NCBI GenBank assembly: GCA_028275705.1
Contig: JAPWUD010000005.1
Span: 1 to 64,000 of the forward strand
Direction: 5' to 3'
Length of the DNA: 64,000 bases
Origin: Desulfurococcaceae archaeon
Lineage (GTDB): Archaea > Thermoproteota > Thermoprotei_A > Sulfolobales > Desulfurococcaceae
The first letter of the stretch is position 1; every line of letters starts with the position of its first letter. Below are positions 1 to 9,345 of this stretch, in pieces. The position numbers and the translations under genes are program-made. The notes below the pieces were generated by a model. That model made no database searches. It was given only the letters and a program-made list of their open reading frames with translations, and was not told the DNA's origin.

Positions 1-13
1 AAAAAAAAAAAAA
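1..13 (-). terminator. oligo-T transcription terminator downstream of the minus-strand pilin-like gene
   Basis: 13 consecutive A on + (T13 on -) just downstream of the stop at 30; archaeal termination typically uses T-runs. Confidence 0.6.
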
Positions 14-29
14 GTAAAAATGTTTAAGA

Positions 30-455
30 CTAGACAACAGCTAGATTAACAGTATATACACCAGAATCAGTCTGAATAACGCCAGTTACTGTGTATACAC
101 CGGGTGGTATACTATTTTGTAATTCGTTACAAGTCGCCTCAAGTGCTTTGGATTCTCCAGGATTTAGCGTTATAGAACCACCTGTGATAGTACAGGTTGT
201 TCCATTCACTATAACACCACTTACTGTTACAGCGGCATTCCCAACATTCCTCACTGAGATATATGCGTTTCCCGTTGAGTTTACTAGAGCTGGCTGTCCA
301 ATTATCTCTAGTGTTCCCGCTTTACTTGCTGTTGGTGCAAACCACCAGAACCAAGCCATTAGTACTAGTCCTGCTGCTATTATTCCAATTGTTACTATTA
401 TTGCTAGAACTGGTGCACTTAGATCTCCACGTATTTTCCTCACGGCTACCACCAT
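30..455 (-). CDS. type IV pilin-like secreted protein with class III-type signal peptide (VRKIRG-DLSAPVLAIIVTIGIIAAGLVL)
   Basis: Short basic N-terminus followed by one hydrophobic helix, then a beta-rich C-terminal domain; ORF track start 503, M17 (455) better fits the signal. Confidence 0.6.
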   Translation of the reverse strand: MVVAVRKIRGDLSAPVLAIIVTIGIIAAGLVLMAWFWWFAPTASKAGTLEIIGQPALVNSTGNAYISVRNVGNAAVTVSGVIVNGTTCTITGGSITLNPGESKALEATCNELQNSIPPGVYTVTGVIQTDSGVYTVNLAVV

Positions 456-616
456 TACTATATAAGTAATCAAAGTCTTTAAAATATTTGTAGTCGTTCT
501 CATTTACTTGCACTCTATATTGGTTATTGGTTTAATTAATGTGTTTAGTTGTCTCTATGTTGGAGTTTAGTGCTTGGTGTTTTAAGTGATTTAAGGTTGT
601 CTAGCATAGTGTATAA

Positions 617-2776
617 TTGAGTGTGGTGTTTGTGGGTGTTGAATACCCGTATCTAGCAATACTGGCAGTTATAGCTTTTACAATGGCTGTATCGGGGTTA
701 ATCTACTTCTTCATAAACACCTACACAGAGGCTTTGAAGACCCCTATTTTATCCACGTATGCACAGGCATGCTACACGGTCGATAATAAAACATACTTGG
801 AGGTAACAATTAAGCATGAGAGGGGGTTGATTGTTAACCTACAGAGGATAGAAGTGTATAGTGATAATGGTGCAGTAGTATATACTCCAGGCGGGAGCTT
901 AGCCGATATCAATGTGACGATGGAGGGGTTTAATGGGAGACTAGGGCCGGGTCAAGTAGGATATGTAAAAATGATCTTCCCCAGTGGATACTTCACACCT
1001 AATAAAACATATAGTGGGGTAGTATTATTCGACGCTGGAAACACAGTATTCACATTCCAAGTAGTGAAATGCCCATTTATAACATACCCATACCCAACAA
1101 CACTACTAAACCTAGGCTTAACAGCATCAACAGGTACAATACTAGCACTTGGATTAATCAAGACAGTCGCCATGAAGCCGGACATACGACTATACACACG
1201 GGAAAACGTATTCTACAACGACACATTCGACACAGACCCCTTCACGACGGGGAGGATAATTAAGGTAAATTGCACTGATAAATGGCAGTATCTATCACAG
1301 AGTATATATATCTCGATAAACCGCGGTGATAAAATAGTAGATGAGTGCATTATACTCGTCAATAAATCACTACCTTCAACGGGTACAGTCTACATTGCAT
1401 TTAATTCAACATCTGGAGTTATGGGAGCCTGGGGACGAGTAGATGCGATCTTGTACAATAACAGCACTAACTACTTTTACACTATTGGTGCACGCTTTCA
1501 GGGAGATAGTGCAGACGCCGTCAATATAACTTTGAATAATCGCTATGTACTATATACTAGTGGTGTTACAGTGAGTGCGCCTTACTACATAGTTGCAATG
1601 TATGTATTTAATATTGGAAACCTTAGTTTATGGTTGAATAATGGCTATTATGGACCTGTTTCAGATAAAACGGTTGTTCCTACTCACGCTGGTCTTGGAG
1701 TACTATGGGAGAAGGCAAACATCATGGTTTATTTAGATAATTTATTGATTACTCTCAATGCACCGCCATGGTTCGTAAATGTGACGAGTGTACCGGTAGG
1801 GTGGAGTATTGTACTGAGGGATCAGAGTGGTAATATCGTTAGTAGCGGTACGTCTGTAAATGGAAATGTAACGCTCGATCTTAGAAACTACAATATCTAT
1901 ATCGTGAAGAATGCCACGCTCGAAGTCTACGATGATCGGGGTTATCTACAGGTGTCTAGGAGTTTTGACTACGTTATGGGTGGAGAAGTATACATTATCA
2001 CCGGGACTTACACACCTGGCGTCGAGTTTAATGGTCTCGCTGTAGGTGTTGGACAATTTGATACTGTAATACTGTATAATATAACGGATCTCGGCAATCT
2101 CTCGCTTGTTCAGAGCATAAGTGCTAACTCAGTGTTTAATGGATCCTCAAGTATAGTGATAGGCTCCGGTACAATCTACTTGTTGAATACTAGTGGTGTA
2201 TATACATACGACTATTCAATGAGTATGTGGAGGCTTGTAACGAGTGCTTGTAGGGCTAGTGGGCTAGGGGCTGGTATAGGTGTGGTTGGAGACGGAGTAA
2301 TTGTTGTACCTGGTGTTGGCAATAACTCACTCTGCATTTACAACATGACTACTGGTTCTACTACTCTCTACTTAGTCACGGATGGTGATGTAACTGAGTA
2401 TACTTGCCTAGCGAGTAGTGGATACACAGTCTACGTGTCTCTACTTGGTAGTAGTGGACCCGTGATAGTTGCATACTATGTATCTAGTGGAGTCGTCTCC
2501 AAGAATGCTACTTACTCCATTAGAGACTATAGGTTATATGGGTTGACGCATGATGGCTCGAGATACCTCTACTTTATTATACCATATGGTGGGGATTATG
2601 GTGGAGTCTATAGACTCGACACATTGACGGGTGAAACATATCCTCTCCCAATACTATTATGGCCGGGCCCCGTTAGCCCTGGGGATAGACTTGAATACTA
2701 CTCTAATAACCTCATATATGCACGCGATGAGGGTACTGATGAATTATACTTGATTCCACTAGAATACGTGCTCTAA
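617..2776 (+). CDS. large membrane/surface protein; pilin-like N-terminal helix, LamG/DUF-like middle domain, repeat-like C-terminal domain
   Basis: 719 aa ORF with N-terminal TM, second TM near aa 165-185, 'FYNDTFDTDPFTTGRI' LamG-like entry, many N-x-S/T sequons. Confidence 0.5.
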   Translation: MSVVFVGVEYPYLAILAVIAFTMAVSGLIYFFINTYTEALKTPILSTYAQACYTVDNKTYLEVTIKHERGLIVNLQRIEVYSDNGAVVYTPGGSLADINVTMEGFNGRLGPGQVGYVKMIFPSGYFTPNKTYSGVVLFDAGNTVFTFQVVKCPFITYPYPTTLLNLGLTASTGTILALGLIKTVAMKPDIRLYTRENVFYNDTFDTDPFTTGRIIKVNCTDKWQYLSQSIYISINRGDKIVDECIILVNKSLPSTGTVYIAFNSTSGVMGAWGRVDAILYNNSTNYFYTIGARFQGDSADAVNITLNNRYVLYTSGVTVSAPYYIVAMYVFNIGNLSLWLNNGYYGPVSDKTVVPTHAGLGVLWEKANIMVYLDNLLITLNAPPWFVNVTSVPVGWSIVLRDQSGNIVSSGTSVNGNVTLDLRNYNIYIVKNATLEVYDDRGYLQVSRSFDYVMGGEVYIITGTYTPGVEFNGLAVGVGQFDTVILYNITDLGNLSLVQSISANSVFNGSSSIVIGSGTIYLLNTSGVYTYDYSMSMWRLVTSACRASGLGAGIGVVGDGVIVVPGVGNNSLCIYNMTTGSTTLYLVTDGDVTEYTCLASSGYTVYVSLLGSSGPVIVAYYVSSGVVSKNATYSIRDYRLYGLTHDGSRYLYFIIPYGGDYGGVYRLDTLTGETYPLPILLWPGPVSPGDRLEYYSNNLIYARDEGTDELYLIPLEYVL

Positions 2777-2793
2777 TAGTGTAAAAATTTGTT

Positions 2794-3717
2794 TTAAACA
2801 CCAAGTATTGTCTTTATTAGAGCCATGCGTATGTATAGTCCATTCTTGGCTTGCTCGAAGTACATTGCTTGTGGTAGTGCATCTACGTCTGTTGTCAACT
2901 CCCAGACTCTTGGTAACGGGTGCATGATTATTGGTATGTGCTTGAGTTTCTTGAGGTAATCGTAGTTTACTATGTAGCTGCCCTTTAACCTCTCATACTC
3001 CTCGGGCTTCATTCTCTCCTTTTGCAGTCTTGTAACGTAGAGAACGTCTAGTTTCTCAATTACCTCGTCTAGTTTTTCATGTAGCTCGTACTTCGCCCCC
3101 CTCTGATCTAGTATCTTCAATACCTCCTCACGTGGCTGTAGCTCTCTTGGTGAAATATAGTGTATTTCAACATCTCTAAAGTTTGAGAGTGCATATGAGA
3201 GACTAGATATTGTCCTCCCATACTTTAAGTCACCCATTAATCCAACACGAGTACCCTCAACTCTACCAAATACTCTCCAAATAGTGTAGATGTCTAGCAA
3301 TGCCTGGGTTGGGTGCTCATTGTATCCATCACCAGCGTTTATAACTGGGGCTCTACAGATTTGCGCGGCTCTAGCTGCAAACCCCGGTTCTCTATGCCTC
3401 ACAACTATTAAGTCAGGGTTGTAGCTGTCAACTGTTCTAAGCGTGTCCTCTGGAGACTCACCCTTAGCCATGCTTGTAGCCTCCTCGGGCCCCAGATCTA
3501 TAGTTAAACCCCCTAGCTTCGCCATTGCAAATTGGAAACTAAGCCTTGTCCTAGTGCTGGGCTCGAAGAATGCTGTAAATAAAATCCTCCCCCTAGCTAC
3601 TTCAAGTCTCTCTCCGCTTTCAACCCTCCTCCTCAACTTCTCTGCTAAATTAACTAGGTACTCTATATCACTCCTACTGAATTGGAGGGCTGATAATACA
3701 TCCATTCCCCTATACAT
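2794..3717 (-). CDS. pyrB: aspartate carbamoyltransferase catalytic subunit
   Basis: FEPSTRTRLSFQFAMAKLGG, NAGDGYNEHPTQALLDIYTI, MHPLPRV motifs. Confidence 0.97.
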   Translation of the reverse strand: MYRGMDVLSALQFSRSDIEYLVNLAEKLRRRVESGERLEVARGRILFTAFFEPSTRTRLSFQFAMAKLGGLTIDLGPEEATSMAKGESPEDTLRTVDSYNPDLIVVRHREPGFAARAAQICRAPVINAGDGYNEHPTQALLDIYTIWRVFGRVEGTRVGLMGDLKYGRTISSLSYALSNFRDVEIHYISPRELQPREEVLKILDQRGAKYELHEKLDEVIEKLDVLYVTRLQKERMKPEEYERLKGSYIVNYDYLKKLKHIPIIMHPLPRVWELTTDVDALPQAMYFEQAKNGLYIRMALIKTILGV

Positions 3718-3764
3718 GTGGATGCACCGTGATGTAGTATAGGGTCTGCGAGTATATATTTATT

Positions 3765-4214
3765 TTGGTGAAGACAATGTACACTCTACCCAGGCTTTTA
3801 GATATTAATGCAAAGTCAAGGGTCTTCAGGGACTCCAAGAAACTAGTAATTGTGAGTAGGTGCCTTGAATTAGAGAAACCATGGGTTATAGAGGAGTTTA
3901 GGAAGAAGGGGTATCAGGTAGTCACTGCATGCCCTGAGGCAGAGCACGTGAATATGCTTGGCTTCAAACTAGCAGGTGTTCTCGCTAGGTGTAGCTTTGA
4001 TGAAGTAGCAGTATTGACTATTGATGGGAGTATGCACTGTACTCAACTACACTGGATGCTGGAGGAGGTATATAAGATTATGAAGCCCCTTGGAGCCCGT
4101 AGACACTTCGTTGTATATGAGGATAAAGTAGTGGAGGCTTCAGAGAAGACTGTTAAGTACTCTAGGTACCTCGCGAAAATACAAAAACTCCTGGGAGAAG
4201 TAAGGGAGGAGTAG
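3765..4214 (+). CDS. conserved-looking hypothetical protein, 149 aa
   Basis: Complete ORF fitting exactly between pyrB and pyrC; Cys/His positions (SRCLE, ACPE, ARCSF, MHCTQLHW). Confidence 0.6.
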   Translation: MVKTMYTLPRLLDINAKSRVFRDSKKLVIVSRCLELEKPWVIEEFRKKGYQVVTACPEAEHVNMLGFKLAGVLARCSFDEVAVLTIDGSMHCTQLHWMLEEVYKIMKPLGARRHFVVYEDKVVEASEKTVKYSRYLAKIQKLLGEVREE

Positions 4215-5555
4215 TTACTTAGTAATTGGCTTCAACCAAACACCTGTTTTTACTCCAGTTAATTCCCCATCTCTAACCACAATGGATCCTCTTAACACAA
4301 CGTGTTTTACTCTACCCTTCAACCTCCAGCCGATGAATGGTGATATCTTATACTTGTACTCGAGCCACTCGGGTGTGATTACAAACTCTGTATTAGGATC
4401 TACTATGACTAGGTCTCCATTAGCGCCTGGGAGGATTGAGCCTTTGAATGGCCATAGTTTGAATAGCTTGGCTGGGTTCTCTGATAGTAGCTTTGGTATA
4501 GTTGTTAGTGGAGTAAAACCACGAATAGCTAAGTCTAGCATTAATGGCAGCATTGTCTGGACTCCTGCAAAACCCGCTGAGGCCTCCCAAATACTCTTAG
4601 ACTTCTCCTCTGGTGTGTGTGGTGCGTGGTCTGATCCAATAGCGTCGAAGTAGCCCTTTGCTACAGCCTCCAGTAGCTTCTCTCTCTGAATTCCTCCCCT
4701 TATTGGTGGATTCACCTTTACAAGGGATCCGTACTTAGAGTAGTCTTCTTCACCGAGTACTAGGTAGTGTGGGCATGTCTCAGCAGTTATGTCGACGCCT
4801 AATTTCCTCGCATTCATTACTGCTTCGAGTGCATCTATTGAGGAGACGTGTACTATGTGTGGTTTTCCACCAGTGTATTTGGCTATAGTAGCGATCTTCG
4901 CGATACTGTACACCTCGGTAACGGGAGGCCTAGCATCGCGGTGGAGTATGGGGTTTTCACCGAGTTTCCTTGCTTTCTCAGTGAAGTACACTACTAGTGC
5001 GTGGTCTTCAGCGTGGAACATTATCCTAGTATTGTGCTTAGCTGATTTAGATAGTATCTCGTATAGTGAGCTATCGCTTGGTGGAGGTATATTACCAGTT
5101 GTCGGCCCCATGAAGACCTTAAAACCCACAGCACCCTCGGCTAGTATATCCTCGAATAAGTGAGTGTTTCCATCGTGGAGTACCCCTGTTAACGCGAAGT
5201 CTACATAGGCCTTGGGCTTGAGGATCTCTGCTTTCTCTCTGAGTCTACTTGGAGTATCCACGGGTGGTATTGTATTTGGGTGTTCTATAACTGTTGTTAC
5301 TCCACCCTTAACCGCTGCCTTAGAGCCGTGCTCAAAGTCGTCTTTATACTCTAATCCAGGCTCCCTCATGTGTACGTGCTCATCTACAACACCTGGTAAT
5401 ACGTAGTGTCCACGGGCTTCAATAACCTCCTCCACTCCACTAGCCGGGAGCCCCCTACCTATCTCCATGATTAATCCATCCTCGATCCTTACGTCTAGTT
5501 GGTATATACCAGTAGAAGTGATGACGAGTCCATTTCTAACTAGTATGCTAGTCAT
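4215..5555 (-). CDS. pyrC: dihydroorotase
   Basis: DEHVHMREPG, FKVFMGPTTG, IGSDHAPHTPEEK motifs. Confidence 0.95.
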   Translation of the reverse strand: MTSILVRNGLVITSTGIYQLDVRIEDGLIMEIGRGLPASGVEEVIEARGHYVLPGVVDEHVHMREPGLEYKDDFEHGSKAAVKGGVTTVIEHPNTIPPVDTPSRLREKAEILKPKAYVDFALTGVLHDGNTHLFEDILAEGAVGFKVFMGPTTGNIPPPSDSSLYEILSKSAKHNTRIMFHAEDHALVVYFTEKARKLGENPILHRDARPPVTEVYSIAKIATIAKYTGGKPHIVHVSSIDALEAVMNARKLGVDITAETCPHYLVLGEEDYSKYGSLVKVNPPIRGGIQREKLLEAVAKGYFDAIGSDHAPHTPEEKSKSIWEASAGFAGVQTMLPLMLDLAIRGFTPLTTIPKLLSENPAKLFKLWPFKGSILPGANGDLVIVDPNTEFVITPEWLEYKYKISPFIGWRLKGRVKHVVLRGSIVVRDGELTGVKTGVWLKPITK

Positions 5556-5719
5556 TTTGGGACACCATTGCTTAGTATTTGGATGAAAGTATTTATTTTA
5601 GTCCCATTGGATAAGATATATTAAGTATATGGTGGTTCACCCTGGAGGATCCATACAAGCTCCTTGAGAAGTGGATATCGGCTGAATCCTACCTAGTTGT
5701 TGGTAGAGAGGTTACGAGG

Positions 5720-7996
5720 GTGGATGCATGGGATAAAGCTCTTGGTAGAGCCATGTTCACGGAGGACTACTACGTCGACTACTTATTGGCTAATGCATTG
5801 TTTATTAAGCAGGTTTTAAGCCCAATGCCTCATGCACGGATAAAGAAGATTGACGCTTCTAGAGCACTATCTATTAGCGGTGTACACGGGGTTTTCACAG
5901 CTAGTAGTATACCCGGTGAGAATCAAGTTGGATATGCAATACCAGACCAACCCCTCATAGCTGAGGGTAAAGTTAGGTATGCTGGAGAGTTGGTTGCACT
6001 TGTAGCAGCCTCCGACTTTGATAAAGCTATTAGAGGTGCTGAGGAGGTTGTAGTTGACTACGAGCCTCTTCCAGCATTACTCGACCCATTGGAGGCTATG
6101 GAGAGGAGGGATGTATTAGTACACGAGGAGAGGGGCTCAAACATAGCATTCCAGACTCGTGTGAGAAAGGGGAATGTAGAGGAGGGTTTCTCCAAGGCAC
6201 ACGTGGTTGTTGAGAATGAGTATAGACTACACCACCAAGAGCACGCGTACTTGGAGACTGAGGCCGCCCTCGCGATACCCGAGAGTGAGGGGAGGGTCAC
6301 AGTTATAGGTGCACTTCAATACCCACACCTAGGGCAGAAAATAGTATCCCGTGTTCTCGGAGTACCCATGAGTAAAGTGAAAATAGTTGCACCATACATT
6401 GGGGGTGGTTTTGGAGGTAAAGACGATGAAGGCCCCTTAACATGTGCAAAAGCAGCTCTCGTAGCGTACTTAACTGGTAGACCAGCCTTCATACTCTACA
6501 GTAGGGAGGACTCTATAAGAGTGCATCCTAAGCGTGAGGCAGCTGTAATAAGGTATAAGAGTGGTGTGGATGCTGGTGGAAAGCTTACAGCAATAGAGGT
6601 CACTATAATCCATGACACGGGGGCTTATGCTAATAGGGGCCCCTTCATACTCTGGAGGGCAACTATGCATGCGTCTGGTCCATACGAGGTTCCAAATGCT
6701 AAGGTTGATGGATACGCTGTCTACACAAATAAAGTATACCAGGGCTCCTTCAGGGGGTTTGGTAATTTATCAATACAGTTCGCTGTGGAGAGGCAAATGG
6801 ATCTACTGGCTGAGAAGCTTGGATTAGACCCTGTGGAGTTTAGGCTTAGAAATATATTGAGGGAGGGCTCCTACACTTTGACGAGCCAGCTCCTAGACCA
6901 CTCTGTTGGAGTTGGAGAGGCGTTGAAGCGTGTTGCTGAGAAAGCTGATTGGTGGAGGAAGAGGAGGGAGATTGAGGAGTTTAACAAGTCTAGTGAGAGG
7001 TTTAAGAGGGGTATTGGAGTAGCGGTTGCATGGCATGGTATAAGTACATCGAGAGCTGTCCCGGACTGGTCTAATGCATATGTGAAGGTTGAGCTAGATG
7101 GATCGGTCACAGTCTACACGGGGATTGTGGAGATGGGTCAGGGCTCTCCAACATCATCACATGTCCAAATAGTTTCAGAGATACTCGGTGTCCCCGTGGA
7201 CAAGGTTAAAGTTGTATTTGCGACAACAGAGGCTCCAGACTCTGGTGCAACTCATGCTTCCAGAGGCACTGGTATAGGTGGACTCGGTGTACTCGTAGCT
7301 GCTGCTAAGATAAGGGAGAGGTTGGCTTCTCTAGCTGGTAGAGTTCTCGGCGTAGATCCGGGTGAGCTTGAATTCAAGGATGGAAGGGTTTATTCTAGGA
7401 GGGATCCATCGAAGAGTATTTCTTGGAGAGACCTAGTGAGGGAGGCTTATGCTAGAGGTGTTGAAGTTAGTGCAACAGGCTACTACTACCTCCCAAAGGG
7501 GAGGTTTGATGAGTCAACTGGGCAGGGGTTTGCATACCCAGCTTACAGCTATATAGTCTTGGTGACCGAGGTTGAGGTGGATACACGGACGGGTCTTGTG
7601 AGAGTACTTAGAGTATACCCTGGCCTAGCCTCTGGGAAGATTATTAATCCAAAGCAGGTGGAGGGGCAGATAGAGGGGGCAATCGCGCAGGCTATAGGCT
7701 ACACACTCATGGAGTACCTATACTTCGATGAATATGGGAGAGTGTTGAATGCAAACTTTACAGACTACGTTATACCGACACCTAAAGACATCCCAGAGAT
7801 CGAGAAGCCGGTGTACGTGGAGGATAAGTTTAGACACGGTGCATTTGGAGCTAAGGGAGTTGGTGAAATGGCGTTAATACCTGGCCCAGCATCTATAGCG
7901 AACGCGGTTGCGCACGCTCTCGGAGTAAACATTACTTCTACTCCTCTAACTCCATGGAGGTTATTGGAGTATATTAAGCGATCTCCAAGGGGATGA
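5720..7996 (+). CDS. molybdenum hydroxylase (xanthine/aldehyde dehydrogenase family) large subunit, copy 1; true N-terminus probably upstream
   Basis: GGGFGGKDDEG, GSFRGFG, HASRGTGIGG, GAKGVGEMALIPG motifs; in-frame coding-like extension 'LVVGREVTRVDAWDKALGRA' upstream. Confidence 0.93.
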   Translation: MDAWDKALGRAMFTEDYYVDYLLANALFIKQVLSPMPHARIKKIDASRALSISGVHGVFTASSIPGENQVGYAIPDQPLIAEGKVRYAGELVALVAASDFDKAIRGAEEVVVDYEPLPALLDPLEAMERRDVLVHEERGSNIAFQTRVRKGNVEEGFSKAHVVVENEYRLHHQEHAYLETEAALAIPESEGRVTVIGALQYPHLGQKIVSRVLGVPMSKVKIVAPYIGGGFGGKDDEGPLTCAKAALVAYLTGRPAFILYSREDSIRVHPKREAAVIRYKSGVDAGGKLTAIEVTIIHDTGAYANRGPFILWRATMHASGPYEVPNAKVDGYAVYTNKVYQGSFRGFGNLSIQFAVERQMDLLAEKLGLDPVEFRLRNILREGSYTLTSQLLDHSVGVGEALKRVAEKADWWRKRREIEEFNKSSERFKRGIGVAVAWHGISTSRAVPDWSNAYVKVELDGSVTVYTGIVEMGQGSPTSSHVQIVSEILGVPVDKVKVVFATTEAPDSGATHASRGTGIGGLGVLVAAAKIRERLASLAGRVLGVDPGELEFKDGRVYSRRDPSKSISWRDLVREAYARGVEVSATGYYYLPKGRFDESTGQGFAYPAYSYIVLVTEVEVDTRTGLVRVLRVYPGLASGKIINPKQVEGQIEGAIAQAIGYTLMEYLYFDEYGRVLNANFTDYVIPTPKDIPEIEKPVYVEDKFRHGAFGAKGVGEMALIPGPASIANAVAHALGVNITSTPLTPWRLLEYIKRSPRG

Positions 7997-7999
7997 ACT

Positions 8000-8884
8000 A
8001 TGTATAGGCTGCCTGAGTACGATTACTATAAGCCCGGTAATCTAGAGGAGGCTTTGAAGCTCTTAGATAAACTTGGGGATGCTAGAATATTGGCTGGTGG
8101 GACAGACTTAATTCTAGACATGAAGACTGGTAGGTATAAACCTAGAAGTGTAATTGATATTGGGGGCTTAAAGGAATTAAAGTACATTATCGACACTGGT
8201 GAAGCACTTAGAATAGGGGCATTAACAACAATCCAGGAGCTCGTTGACTTTCCAATTGTGCACTCGAAGACCCCGTTGCTCTGGGAGGCGGCTATTAGGT
8301 TTGCATACTGGCAGATTAGGAATATGGCTACTATTGGTGGGAATCTATGTAATGCATCGCCAGCAGCTGATACAGCACCACCACTACTAGTATATAATGC
8401 GGTTGTTAAAGCTGCGAGTCTTAGTGGGGAGAGGTATATTCCAATAGGGGATTTCTTCCTGGGCCCGAGGCATGTAAGTCTAGGTAGAAGCGAGCTATTA
8501 GTTGAGGTCATTGTCCCCTATAAGAGCCTTGAGAAGTATGGCTCTGCATACGCTAAGATTGGTAGGAGGAGGGGTCACGATATATCAGTTGTTGCCGCGG
8601 CTGCCGCGATCAGGGTTGAAGACGGCTTAATTGCAGATGCTCGAGTAGCCCTCAACTCTATTGCACCAACACCTGTTAGGGCTAGGAGTGTGGAGAAGTA
8701 CCTAGTTGGTAGAAGACCTGGTATCGAGGTATTTAGAGAGGCTTCTAAACTAGTATCTAGTGATGTATCTCCAATAACCGATGTGAGGGCTCCAGCTGAG
8801 TATAGGTTGCACGCTGCAATGGTCCTCGTTGAGGATCTACTATTAGAGTCATATAAGCGTGCTTTCAGGGGTGGTCAGGAGTGA
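8000..8884 (+). CDS. molybdenum hydroxylase FAD-binding medium subunit, copy 1
   Basis: ARILAGGTDLILDMK, QIRNMATIGGNLCNASPAADTAPPLLV motifs. Confidence 0.95.
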   Translation: MYRLPEYDYYKPGNLEEALKLLDKLGDARILAGGTDLILDMKTGRYKPRSVIDIGGLKELKYIIDTGEALRIGALTTIQELVDFPIVHSKTPLLWEAAIRFAYWQIRNMATIGGNLCNASPAADTAPPLLVYNAVVKAASLSGERYIPIGDFFLGPRHVSLGRSELLVEVIVPYKSLEKYGSAYAKIGRRRGHDISVVAAAAAIRVEDGLIADARVALNSIAPTPVRARSVEKYLVGRRPGIEVFREASKLVSSDVSPITDVRAPAEYRLHAAMVLVEDLLLESYKRAFRGGQE

Positions 8885-9345
8885 GAGTGGAGTTTATACT
8901 CAATGGTAGGAAAGTAGCTGTAGATGTTGAACCAAGTGAAACACTATTGAATACCCTAAGGTTTAAGCTGAGGGTTAAGAGTGTGAAGAGGGGTTGTGAG
9001 AGGGGTGAGTGTGGTAGCTGCACTATACTACTAGATGGTCAACCAGTTACTTCATGTATGCTTCTAACTCTACAGGTTGAGGGGAGGGAGGTAACAACAG
9101 TTGAGGGGTTGGAGAAGGATGATTTATTCAAGAAGCTCGTTGATTACTTCATTGAGGAGGGGGCTATACAGTGCGGCTTCTGTACACCTGGAATTCTACT
9201 AACAGCGTGGGCTGGTTTAAAGCAGGGGCGTTTTAAGTCGGTGGATGATGTTAGAGAATATGTTGCTAACTTATGTAGGTGCACTGGCTACGTGAAGATC
9301 ATTAACGCCATATATAAAGCCGCGACAGGTGTTGCGGGGAGATGA
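8881..9345 (+). CDS. molybdenum hydroxylase 2Fe-2S small subunit, copy 1
   Basis: GCERGECGSCTILLDGQPVTSC and QCGFCTPGIL...LCRCTGY motifs. Confidence 0.96.
   Translation: MRVEFILNGRKVAVDVEPSETLLNTLRFKLRVKSVKRGCERGECGSCTILLDGQPVTSCMLLTLQVEGREVTTVEGLEKDDLFKKLVDYFIEEGAIQCGFCTPGILLTAWAGLKQGRFKSVDDVREYVANLCRCTGYVKIINAIYKAATGVAGR

Noticed and set aside
91-513. Plus-strand ORFs 91..465 and 263..469 and minus ORF 322..513
   Set aside because: They overlap the pilin-like gene in other frames and show low-complexity leucine/serine composition; shadow ORFs.
8026-8511. 161-aa minus-strand ORF opposite the FAD subunit
   Set aside because: Antisense of a strongly conserved coding region; no recognisable domain.
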